Shown: positions 1-7,113 of the stretch, piece by piece | Position numbering within the stretch: position 1 is the first letter of the stretch | Layout: the number at the start of each line of letters is the position of its first letter | From: an uncultured Erysipelotrichaceae bacterium | Lineage (GTDB): Bacteria > Bacillota_I > Bacilli_A > Erysipelotrichales > Erysipelotrichaceae | Assembly: GCA_910586285.1 (NCBI GenBank) | Contig: CAJUGR010000033.1 | Location: 1-15,570 of the forward strand | Reading direction: 5' to 3' | Length of the DNA: 15,570 bases | Program-made: the position numbers and the translations under genes | The notes under the pieces: generated by a model | The model's input: the letters and a program-made list of their open reading frames with translations, nothing else | Database searches by the model: none | What the model was told of the DNA's origin: nothing

Positions 1-45
1 CGATGATTTAGGAATGCTTATTATTTGCTATTGCTATTCATCGTA

Positions 46-1530
46 TTAACGATGATACAGTTTTTTGGTTTGATATTGATCTTCCATCGTTAAATTAATT
101 TTCAATTTACGGAAAATGTTTTTGTCCACTTCGGATAAGATCACCGTGCTGTGTGCTTCACAGTTTTTCAACTGATCGAGCTGTTCCAAAGCCATATGAG
201 AAATGGGATTGGTTGTGGCGGAAATACTGAGGGCGATGAGTACTTCATCGGTATGTAAGCGAGGATTGTTATTGCCCAGATGGTTAATTTTCAGTTTTTG
301 AATCGGTTCGATAATATTCGGAGAGATTAACAGGATATTATCGTCAATATTTCCCAATGCTTTTAATGCGTTTAACAGAGCAGCGGCACTTGCGCCCAAC
401 AGGGAACTTGTTTTACCGGTAACGATGCGACCGTCATTTAGGGTAATGGCCATTGCCGGTGCCTGTGTCATTTGTGCTTTTTCTAACGCTTTGGCGACAC
501 ACTTACGATCTTCCACTGTGACATTGGCCTGCGCCATGATCAATTCTGTTTTCTCAACCACTTCATTGCCGACAAAGCCTTTTTTTAAGTCTACTTTTGC
601 CTGATAATAGCGGCGAATGATTTCCGCACGACTGGCTTCAATGGCTGCTTCATCATTGACGATGCATTTTCCTGCCATATTGACGCCCATGTCGGTCGGG
701 GATTGGTACGGACTCTGCCCGAGAATCCGCTCAAACATCGTATTTAATACCGGGAAGATTTCCACATCGCGGTTGTAATTGACAGTGGTTTCTCCATAAG
801 CCTCTAAATGGAATGGGTCAATCATATTGATATCGTTTAAATCGGCCGTTGCGGCTTCATAGGCGAGATTGACCGGATGCTTGAGGGGCAGATTCCAGAT
901 CGGAAAGGTCTCAAATTTTGCATATCCGGCTTTGATGCCGCGTTTATGTTCGTGGTAAAGCTGTGATAAGCAGGTTGCCATTTTTCCCGATCCCGGGCCG
1001 GGAGCCGTCACGACAATCAATGGCTTGATCGTTTCGACAAAATCATTTTTTCCATATCCTTCATCAGAAACGATCAGTTCCACATTGTTAGGATAACCGC
1101 TGATCGGATAATGCAGCGCCACTCGAATACCCAAGGCCTCCAAATGGTGTTTAAAGGAATCGGCACCGGCTTGATTGGCATATTGCGTGATTACAACACT
1201 GCTGACATACAAGCCGACACTGCGATAGGCATCAATTAATCGCAGCACTTCTTCGTCATAAGAAATTCCCAAGTCACTGCGTACCTTGTTTTTTTCAATA
1301 TCGTTGGCACAGATCGCAATGATCATTTCCACTTGATCCTTTAAGGTCAGAAGCATTTTCAGTTTGGAATCGGGTTGAAATCCCGGCAACACCCGAGCCG
1401 CATGATGATCATCAAATAATTTCCCACCGAATTCCAAATACAGCTTATTGCCGAATTTAGAAATTCGCTCCATAATATGTTTGGATTGTAAATCCAAATA
1501 TAATTCATTATCAAACGCAATCCCTTTCAT
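46..1530 (-). CDS. DUF1846 (UPF0371) family protein
   Basis: This 494-residue protein matches the DUF1846/UPF0371 family in length and pattern. The family is widespread in Firmicutes and actinobacteria and has solved structures but no settled biochemical function. Visible features are a glycine-rich P-loop-like motif APGPGSGK at residues 176-183, which could bind a phosphate or nucleotide, and a second glycine/serine-rich stretch TGKTSSLLGAS around residues 371-381. There is no signal peptide or membrane segment, so it is probably cytosolic. The start is supported by a ribosome binding site reading AAGGAGAG on the minus strand just upstream and by a promoter about 30 bases away. It is transcribed away from the other minus-strand gene's promoter and is probably monocistronic. 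The family assignment is firm; the function is unknown, and ATP or GTP binding is only an inference from the motif. Confidence 0.93.
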   Translation of the reverse strand: MKGIAFDNELYLDLQSKHIMERISKFGNKLYLEFGGKLFDDHHAARVLPGFQPDSKLKMLLTLKDQVEMIIAICANDIEKNKVRSDLGISYDEEVLRLIDAYRSVGLYVSSVVITQYANQAGADSFKHHLEALGIRVALHYPISGYPNNVELIVSDEGYGKNDFVETIKPLIVVTAPGPGSGKMATCLSQLYHEHKRGIKAGYAKFETFPIWNLPLKHPVNLAYEAATADLNDINMIDPFHLEAYGETTVNYNRDVEIFPVLNTMFERILGQSPYQSPTDMGVNMAGKCIVNDEAAIEASRAEIIRRYYQAKVDLKKGFVGNEVVEKTELIMAQANVTVEDRKCVAKALEKAQMTQAPAMAITLNDGRIVTGKTSSLLGASAAALLNALKALGNIDDNILLISPNIIEPIQKLKINHLGNNNPRLHTDEVLIALSISATTNPISHMALEQLDQLKNCEAHSTVILSEVDKNIFRKLKINLTMEDQYQTKKLYHR

Positions 1531-1857
1531 CTTTTCTCTCCTTTTTACAATGTCATTATTATATCAAAAATATGCTTAATATGCACTCTTTCCGCAAATA
1601 AAATGACACTGTAAAAGGAAAGAAGTGACGAAATAAGTTCTGATATTGTATTGGTTTAACAGGAAACGCCTCAAAACAAAAAAGAACGATAACTAACTAC
1701 TCTGTTAAGAAAGTAAAAGAACCAATGCTTCGGTATGAAAAAGATTACTCATATCCATAAATAGTGTACACATTGGCTTCTTCGCATCTTATCATGTTAT
1801 TTTTTATATCGCATTCCATTATCATAAAATCAAAACAGCTTGAAAATTACCGTTTCA
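1531..1857. other. intergenic region with imperfect inverted repeat
   Basis: This gene-free stretch of 327 bases holds the DUF1846 promoter. The ribosome-binding-site and leader region (about 1537-1557) reappears in inverted orientation at about 1602-1622: TGACATTGTAAAAAGGA on the minus strand against TGACACTGTAAAAGGA on the plus strand. Further on, TTAACAG at 1656-1662 is inverted at 1702-1708. I see no convincing terminator for the upstream minus-strand gene, and the plus-strand copy of the leader leads into no ORF longer than three codons. Confidence 0.5.
1558..1566 (-). promoter_or_regulatory. extended -10 promoter of the DUF1846 gene
   Basis: On the minus strand the sequence reads TGATATAAT, a perfect TATAAT box (1558-1563) with the TG of an extended -10 one base upstream. 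No good -35 hexamer is found 16-18 bases upstream, which an extended -10 tolerates. The predicted transcript starts near 1551, giving a leader of about 20 bases with the ribosome binding site in it. Confidence 0.6.
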
Positions 1858-2301
1858 TTAAGTATTGTAATAGTTCATCATCTTCTCATATATGCTTCTG
1901 CATTGTTTTTCATCCCCCCAAGATAATGGATCATCGCCATAAGACAGTATCCAAAACGGCTGTTGATGCTGAATGCTGTCCGGCAGGTTTTTCCATAGAT
2001 CATACATTTTGGCTGCGAAATTCCGTAAATCCGCATGACCTTCTTTATAGAATACGCTTATTCTCTCCATTAAACATTTTCCAAACAATGCGATATCCAG
2101 TTTTTCAAAATCAATCGATTCATTAATATAAATGATTGATTCTTTTGTGTCTTTCTGCCATTCCAGATTAAGCAAAATATCGTTTTTGGGATCTTTTAAA
2201 TATAATGCGTTTAGTCGATTTTCATATTCATCAGCGGTAACAATCTCTTCATGACGCAAAAACACATACGCTAAAACTGCTTCAAAACATATCGGTTCCA
2301 T
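1858..2301 (-). CDS. uncharacterised acidic 147-residue protein
   Basis: I do not recognise this protein with certainty. It is 147 residues, acidic, rich in aromatic residues (Trp, Tyr, Phe), without signal peptide or membrane segment, and probably all-cytosolic and mostly helical. The C-terminal third is the most distinctive: PFWILSYGDDPLSWGDEKQ followed by a short helix. Small acidic proteins with WxLSYxDDxLSWGD-like ends occur as stand-alone hypothetical genes in Firmicutes and remind me of immunity-type proteins, but no toxin gene lies beside it, so this is only a hint. The reading frame is supported by a strong minus-strand ribosome binding site AGGAGAAGG (2311-2319) and a plausible promoter at 2328-2356. 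An overlapping antisense ORF has neither. Confidence 0.75.
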   Translation of the reverse strand: MEPICFEAVLAYVFLRHEEIVTADEYENRLNALYLKDPKNDILLNLEWQKDTKESIIYINESIDFEKLDIALFGKCLMERISVFYKEGHADLRNFAAKMYDLWKNLPDSIQHQQPFWILSYGDDPLSWGDEKQCRSIYEKMMNYYNT

Positions 2302-2327
2302 CCCAACAATCCTTCTCCTAAATATTT

Positions 2328-2356
2328 ATAATAAAACAGATCGGCATTTCTATAAA
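2328..2356 (-). promoter_or_regulatory. sigma-A-type promoter of the 147-residue protein gene
   Basis: On the minus strand there is TTTATA (2351-2356, 4/6 to TTGACA), a spacer of exactly 17 bases, and TATTAT (2328-2333, 5/6 to TATAAT). Transcription would start near 2321, just upstream of the AGGAGAAGG ribosome binding site. Confidence 0.45.
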
Positions 2357-2576
2357 TTGCCTTTCGCTGTTATCATTTTATGTAGCACATGATTTCATGC
2401 TTCCTTATTTTATCATAGGGAAATTTTTTCCTCAATATCATTGATTACCAGTCATATAATGTGTTTTCAGCGATGGCAGTGTATTTATCTGAAGGAAATT
2501 GTAAAGATGTTAATAAATGATATATATCAATTTTATAGTATATGGAAAGAATGAATGGAAATCTTCTTGTTTCATA

Positions 2577-2605
2577 TAGATATATAGATTAAAATGTTTT
2601 ATAAT
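2577..2605 (+). promoter_or_regulatory. probable murA promoter
   Basis: TAGATA (2577-2582, 4/6 to TTGACA), a 17-base spacer, and a perfect TATAAT at 2600-2605. Transcription from about 2612 would give a leader of about 95 bases before murA. Confidence 0.5.
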
Positions 2606-2707
2606 ATGGTTGAAGAGAACAAAGATTCTTTGCGCTTTGAATCGTGAAAATAACGCACACAATTGTTTTAAATTAATAGAATGGAATACTGGAAGGAGAA
2701 ACAGCAC

Positions 2708-3973
2708 ATGGAAGAAGTAATTAAAATTGAGGGAGGACGTAAGCTTCATGGAACTGTACGGATTTCCGGATCAAAAAATGCAACCGTGGCACTGATACCG
2801 GCGGCGATTTTGGCGCACGGACCGGTGACGATTTGCGGTGTTCCCAATATATCCGATGTTCAGTCTTTATCCGTGCTGCTTCAAGAACTCGGGGTGGCGG
2901 TAATTCGCAAGGGTGAGGATATTCTAATCATTGATCCCACGGAAATGGAAAATCGGCCGATGACTTCTGAAACGGTCGGGAAATTACGTGCTTCTTACTA
3001 TTTCATGGGAGCGTTGTTGGGTCGATACGGTCATGTGGAAATGAAAATGCCGGGAGGATGTTACTTAGGTCCGCGTCCGATTGATCTTCATGTAAAAGGC
3101 TTTGAGGCTCTGGGCGCGCAGGTTAAGTATGAACATGGAACTTATATCATAGATGCAAAGGAATTAATCGGCAATAAAATCTTCTTGGACATTTCCAGCG
3201 TGGGTGCGACGATTAATATTATGATGGCAGCCGTATATGCCAAGGGTCGTACTACGATTGAAAATGCGGCCAAAGAACCGGAAATTATTGATGTTGCGAC
3301 ATTATTAAATAAGATGGGGGCTAAAATCCGCGGGGTAGGAACGAATGTGATTACGATTGACGGTGTGGACAGTTTGGATGGCTGTTTCCATGAAATCATT
3401 CCGGATCGTATTGAAGCCGCAACCTATTTGGTATTGGCGGCTGCCGCAGCCGATGAAGTCGTTGTGGAAAATATTATTCCTCAGCATTTGGAATCACTGC
3501 TTTCCAAACTCAATGAGATCGGTATTCAGATGGAGATCGGTTTGGATCATGTGAAAGTGACGGGACGCAGGGAAGAACTCAAGGCGACCGATATTAAGAC
3601 ACTGCCCTATCCGGGTTTTGCGACCGATATCCAACAACCGCTGACGGCCTTATTAACACAGGCGCAGGGTCAGTCCATAGTGACGGAGACCATTTATCGG
3701 GAACGCTTTAAACACTGCCAGGAATTGGCGAAAATGGGCGCGAATATCAATGTGATGTCACCCAGTGCCATGATTAACGGTCCGACACCGTTAACAGGAT
3801 GTGAAGTGGTCGCAACGGATTTGCGCTGCGGCGCGTGTTTGGTGATTGCGGGACTGTTGGCTGAGGGAGTCACAACAATTCATGAAATCTATCATATTGA
3901 TCGCGGCTATGACAATCTGGATGGAAAATTAAAAGCACTGGGTGCCAATTTGTGGCGTGAACAAGTAGATTAA
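2708..3973 (+). CDS. murA: UDP-N-acetylglucosamine 1-carboxyvinyltransferase (MurA, MurAB/MurZ type)
   Basis: MurA transfers enolpyruvate from phosphoenolpyruvate to UDP-N-acetylglucosamine, the first committed step of peptidoglycan synthesis in the cytosol. The protein is 421 residues, the normal full length. Visible landmarks are the substrate-binding Lys-Asn pair in GSKNA (K23, N24), the catalytic Cys in PGGCYLGPRP (C118), and RASYYFMG before it. A Cys at this position is the usual fosfomycin-sensitive form. The GCxLGPRPID loop and SYYxMG motif resemble the second MurA of Firmicutes (MurAB/MurZ) more than MurAA, so a second murA copy is expected elsewhere in the genome. I chose ATG 2708 over the in-frame ATG at 2681 because AAGGAG at 2693-2698 lies at good spacing before it and the upstream nine residues are not family-like. 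The gene is monocistronic, ending in a terminator. Confidence 0.96.
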   Translation: MEEVIKIEGGRKLHGTVRISGSKNATVALIPAAILAHGPVTICGVPNISDVQSLSVLLQELGVAVIRKGEDILIIDPTEMENRPMTSETVGKLRASYYFMGALLGRYGHVEMKMPGGCYLGPRPIDLHVKGFEALGAQVKYEHGTYIIDAKELIGNKIFLDISSVGATINIMMAAVYAKGRTTIENAAKEPEIIDVATLLNKMGAKIRGVGTNVITIDGVDSLDGCFHEIIPDRIEAATYLVLAAAAADEVVVENIIPQHLESLLSKLNEIGIQMEIGLDHVKVTGRREELKATDIKTLPYPGFATDIQQPLTALLTQAQGQSIVTETIYRERFKHCQELAKMGANINVMSPSAMINGPTPLTGCEVVATDLRCGACLVIAGLLAEGVTTIHEIYHIDRGYDNLDGKLKALGANLWREQVD

Positions 3974-3987
3974 GCGAATAAAGAATG

Positions 3988-4016
3988 AGCCGATCTTACA
4001 AGGATTGGCTTTTTTT
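3988..4016 (+). terminator. intrinsic terminator after murA
   Basis: The stem AGCCGATC / GATTGGCT (one G-U pair) is followed at once by a run of T (4011-4016). It lies 15 bases after the murA stop. Confidence 0.8.
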
Positions 4017-4163
4017 GGTGATTGTTGATCAAGAAACTATGAATGCTGCAGCTTCCGTAATAAATGAATCATGAATGATGGAACCGCTAAAGACTATGGC
4101 AACCATTCTTTTTTTTGTGTAAAAATGCATAACTTTGAGGATATTTGGGAATAAGTAGGTATA

Positions 4164-4192
4164 TGGACTTCATGGAAGAATGATGATAAAAT
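4164..4192 (+). promoter_or_regulatory. oppA operon promoter with extended -10
   Basis: TGGACT at 4164-4169 (4/6 to TTGACA), a 17-base spacer, and TAAAAT at 4187-4192 (5/6 to TATAAT), with the TG of an extended -10 at 4184-4185. The predicted start is near 4199, leaving about 40 bases of leader before oppA. Confidence 0.55.
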
Positions 4193-4207
4193 ATGTACAT
4201 ATACATA
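4192..4207. promoter_or_regulatory. candidate operator: 16-bp palindrome at the oppA transcription start
   Basis: TATGTACATATACATA has perfect arms TATGTA / TACATA around a CATA centre. It begins at the last base of the -10 box and covers the predicted start site, where a repressor would block initiation. It is too short a spacer and too AT-rich to be a terminator. The binding protein is unknown. Confidence 0.4.
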
Positions 4208-4239
4208 GTAAGCTTATTAACAGAAAAGAGGAGGGATAC

Positions 4240-6063
4240 ATGATGAAGAGGAAACAAGCTGGGAAATTGGTCTTATCTGTCATTATGGGTCTGACACTGC
4301 TTACGGGATGCGGCTCTTCAACCCGTGCCGATGGGGAGGTCACTGTCAACTTGGCATCCGAGCCACCACAGATGACATCATTTTTAACAACCGATATTGC
4401 ATCAGGTACCATATTACGTCATGTTGTCGTCGGTTTGACGACTTTGGATGAGAATGATAAGGCGGTTGCGGGAATCGCAGAGACTTGGGAAGTTAACGAT
4501 AATACGTATACTTGGAAACTGCGTCAAGATGCAAAGTGGAATAATGGTGATCCGGTAACGGCACATGATTTTGAGTTTGCGTTTGATGAATTATTCCGTA
4601 CCTCCAATGGTTCCGGTTATGCCAGCACATGGGCTGCTTATATAGAAGGAGCCGAAGAAGTGATGGCGGCTACCTCGATCAAGCTGTGTCCGATTATCGC
4701 CGGTGATGAAGAACTCGCAGATGCCAAATGGGATGAAGAAAACGGCTATTATGTTGATGGGGAAGGATCACCCGTTGCAGATAAAGGCAAAAATAAATTA
4801 GATGAATACGGTGATCCGCAATACAAAGCATGCTCACAAAGTGATGCGGAAGCGGCAGCGCAGGAAAAGGCCATAGCAGAAGCCTATGCCAACAAAGGCT
4901 GGAAGGCGCTTGATGATTATACCTTTGAAGTTACCTATACCGGACCGTATCCGTATATTCCGGATTTGATGGCATTTTATAGTTTCTTGCCAATCAATGA
5001 GAAATTATATGAAGAATATGGCGGTTTAGAGGGTTATGGTCAGGATGCGGATAAGATCGCATACAACGGACCTTTTACCGTTGCGTCTTGGACTCATGAA
5101 GACTCCATCATTCTGGAAAAGAATGAAAATTACTATGATAAAGATCATATAAAATTGAACAAAATCGAATTTAAAATGATCGAGGACAGTGCGGCAGCCT
5201 TAAACGGATTTGAAAACGGTGACTTGGATATGGTAGGTTTGAGCGGTGAGCAGTATCGCCAATACGTTGAGGAAGGCAAAACCACTTATGCTTACGAGGA
5301 TGGCGGTAATTGGTACTTCCAGTTCAACACGACCAAGAAACCGTTCAACAATAAGAAAGTACGCAAAGCGATGTCCTTGGGAATTGACGTACAGGCTTAT
5401 ATTGATACCGTAGTATTGAATGATTCCAAGATCGGACAATCATTTACAACTCCGGCCATTCGAAACGGAGAATTCTATGAAAAAGTCGGAGAACTTTATG
5501 ATCGCACCAATAATGACTTTACCGCGATCAAAACAATGCTGGAAGAAGGCCTGAAAGAAGAAGGGATGACCTTGGCTGACTTCAAACCATCTTTGTTGGG
5601 TGATGTCGGTGACAGTCCGTTGAAAATGTATGCGTTCTTCCAAGAACAGTGGAGCAAAAATCTTGGCGTAGAAGTAGAAATTGATCAAGTGGAATTCAAA
5701 ACACGTTTGGAGCGTATGGATACCCAACAGTTCGATATAGCATTTGCCGGATGGTCGTTAGATTACAACGATCCAATGACATATTTGGATCTGTGGCTAA
5801 CCGACGGCGGAATCAATCAAGGAAAATACTCCAATCCGGAATATGATGAAATCATTGCCGCAGCTTATCAAGAAGGCGATCCCAAGAAGCGGGAAGAACT
5901 GCTTATAAAGGCAGAAAAGATTATTGCGGAGGATATGCCGGTAGGCGTGTTGTATTACAGCACTAGAAACTATGTGACCACAGAAAGATTAAAAGGTGTC
6001 GGACGCAGCGCATTCCGGGATATTGACCTGCGGTTTGCGGAAACCATTGCGGACGGGAACTGA
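4240..6063 (+). CDS. oppA: oligopeptide ABC transporter substrate-binding lipoprotein
   Basis: This is a family 5 extracellular solute-binding protein (SBP_bac_5) that captures peptides outside the membrane for the OppBCDF importer. It is 607 residues from ATG 4240 (606 from the adjacent ATG 4243). Both follow AGGAGGG at 4229-4235, and the in-frame ATG at 4180 lies before the -10 box and is excluded. The N-terminus is a lipoprotein signal: KRKQ, a hydrophobic stretch, then the lipobox LLTGC with Cys24 as the lipid-anchored residue. Family landmarks are SEPPQMTS (39-47), WKLRQDAKWNNGDPVTAHDF (92-111) and ENYYDKDHIKLNKIEF (296-311). An acidic, Ala-rich insert at about residues 145-215 makes it roughly 60 residues longer than E. 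coli or Bacillus OppA (about 545). It is the first gene of the operon. The substrate could be peptides or another SBP_bac_5 ligand. Confidence 0.95.
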   Translation: MMKRKQAGKLVLSVIMGLTLLTGCGSSTRADGEVTVNLASEPPQMTSFLTTDIASGTILRHVVVGLTTLDENDKAVAGIAETWEVNDNTYTWKLRQDAKWNNGDPVTAHDFEFAFDELFRTSNGSGYASTWAAYIEGAEEVMAATSIKLCPIIAGDEELADAKWDEENGYYVDGEGSPVADKGKNKLDEYGDPQYKACSQSDAEAAAQEKAIAEAYANKGWKALDDYTFEVTYTGPYPYIPDLMAFYSFLPINEKLYEEYGGLEGYGQDADKIAYNGPFTVASWTHEDSIILEKNENYYDKDHIKLNKIEFKMIEDSAAALNGFENGDLDMVGLSGEQYRQYVEEGKTTYAYEDGGNWYFQFNTTKKPFNNKKVRKAMSLGIDVQAYIDTVVLNDSKIGQSFTTPAIRNGEFYEKVGELYDRTNNDFTAIKTMLEEGLKEEGMTLADFKPSLLGDVGDSPLKMYAFFQEQWSKNLGVEVEIDQVEFKTRLERMDTQQFDIAFAGWSLDYNDPMTYLDLWLTDGGINQGKYSNPEYDEIIAAAYQEGDPKKREELLIKAEKIIAEDMPVGVLYYSTRNYVTTERLKGVGRSAFRDIDLRFAETIADGN

Positions 6064-6090
6064 TTTTGATAAATTGATTTGTATCATACG

Positions 6091-6120
6091 ATAAGGCTAT
6101 AACATGCATTATAGCCTTAT
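6091..6120 (+). terminator. oppA-oppB intergenic hairpin (attenuator or mRNA-stabilising stem)
   Basis: A perfect 12-bp stem ATAAGGCTATAA / TTATAGCCTTAT encloses a 6-base loop CATGCA, 27 bases after the oppA stop. The downstream strand ends CCTTATTTAG, a weak U tract, so it would terminate only partly or protect the oppA 3' end. Either would give more oppA than oppBCDF message, as is usual for binding-protein genes. Confidence 0.75.
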
Positions 6121-6158
6121 TTAGTATCCGGATGAAAAGTGAAAAAGGATGTGAGTGA

Positions 6159-7109
6159 ATGTTAAAGTATGTGATGAAGCGACTCGGATATGCTTTTTTG
6201 ACAATTTTGGTATTAATTATTATCACGTTCTTCATGATACATGCGGCACCGGGAGATCCGTTCTCTAACGGTAAAGCAATGAGTGAAGCCACGAAATTGG
6301 CATTGCAGGAACAGTATGGATTGAATAAGTCCGTTCCTGAACAGCTGTTGATTTATATCGGCAACATCTTTCAGGGCAATTTGGGAATATCCACAAAATA
6401 TGCTCGCCCGGTGACGAAAATCATTGCGGACTCATTTCCGGCTTCCTTTGATCTGGGAATACGAGCCTTGTTTATTGCGGTAGTTGGCGGCATATTCATC
6501 GGAACTTATGCGGCGGTTCGCCGCGGAAAGAAAGCCGATTCGGCAGCCATGGCAGTTGCTGTTATTGGAGTATCGATACCCAGCTTCATCGTCGCAGCAC
6601 TGCTTCAATATTTTGTGGCGCTGAAAATCAATCAACTTTTGGGCCCAGGCAAACAACTCTTTCCGATTTCCGGTTGGACCAGTGAAATGCATAAGATCTT
6701 ACCGGCCATTGCTTTGAGTCTGGGACCTCTGGCTACGATTTCGCGCTTGATGAGAACCAGTATGCTAGATGTTTTACATGCCGACTATATCAAAACCGCA
6801 AAAGCAAAAGGCTTGTCAGAGCGAATGATTATCTGGAAACATGCGCTGCGTAATGCATTAATGCCTGTCATTACCGTCTTGGGACCGATTACCGCCACTG
6901 TACTAACGGGTGCGTTTGTGGTAGAACAGGTGTTCTCCATTCCGGGCATGGGCAAATATTTTGTCATTGGTATTACTGAAAACGATTACTTACTAACGGC
7001 AGGAACAACGGTGTTTTATGGCGTCTTCCTTGTACTTTCTACTTTGATTGTCGATCTGTTATACGGTGTCATCGACCCGCGAGTGAAGATCTCAAAGGCG
7101 AAGGAGTGA
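6159..7109 (+). CDS. oppB: oligopeptide ABC transporter permease, OppB type
   Basis: This is one of two membrane permease subunits of the peptide importer, 316 residues, the usual OppB/DppB length. It starts MLKYVMKRLG, followed by the first membrane segment (about 11-29) and the family sequence MIHAAPGDPF. Further hydrophobic segments lie at about 101-120, 128-153, 180-197, 233-256 and 283-304. The EAA loop that docks on the ATPase is DYIKTAKAKGLSERMIIWKHA (209-229). The C-terminus carries GAFVVEQVFSIPGMGKY and ends YGVIDPRVK, both typical. The ribosome binding site AAAGGA at 6144-6149 sits 9 bases before the ATG. oppC follows after 4 bases, so the two are probably translationally coupled. 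Confidence 0.96.
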   Translation: MLKYVMKRLGYAFLTILVLIIITFFMIHAAPGDPFSNGKAMSEATKLALQEQYGLNKSVPEQLLIYIGNIFQGNLGISTKYARPVTKIIADSFPASFDLGIRALFIAVVGGIFIGTYAAVRRGKKADSAAMAVAVIGVSIPSFIVAALLQYFVALKINQLLGPGKQLFPISGWTSEMHKILPAIALSLGPLATISRLMRTSMLDVLHADYIKTAKAKGLSERMIIWKHALRNALMPVITVLGPITATVLTGAFVVEQVFSIPGMGKYFVIGITENDYLLTAGTTVFYGVFLVLSTLIVDLLYGVIDPRVKISKAKE

Positions 7110-7113
7110 TGGT

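Larger units (their letters stand above)
2302..2707. other. AT-rich divergent intergenic region
   Basis: These roughly 400 bases separate the minus-strand 147-residue gene from murA and hold the two divergent promoters listed separately. A perfect 12-base palindrome TGATATATATCA lies at 2518-2529, and an isolated TATAAT at 2455-2460 lacks a partner -35. Short ORFs in it (for example 15 codons from 2507) have no support. The region is strongly AT-rich compared with the flanking genes. Confidence 0.5.

Noticed and set aside
38..55. Hairpin TCATCGT / ACGATGA over the DUF1846 stop codon
   Set aside because: No U tract follows on the minus strand, so I do not call it a terminator, although one may lie left of the window.
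1764..2126. 120-codon plus-strand ORF
   Set aside because: It lies antisense to the 147-residue gene, has no ribosome binding site, and has an odd His/Ser/Cys-rich composition.
2510..2749. 79-codon minus-strand ORF
   Set aside because: It crosses the murA promoter and start, and its Phe/Leu/Ile/Lys-rich translation is what AT-rich intergenic DNA gives.
4073..4116. Possible second terminator (GAATGATGG ... CCATTC then a run of T)
   Set aside because: The stem needs a 2-base bulge and has a long unstructured loop; the T run alone is not enough evidence.
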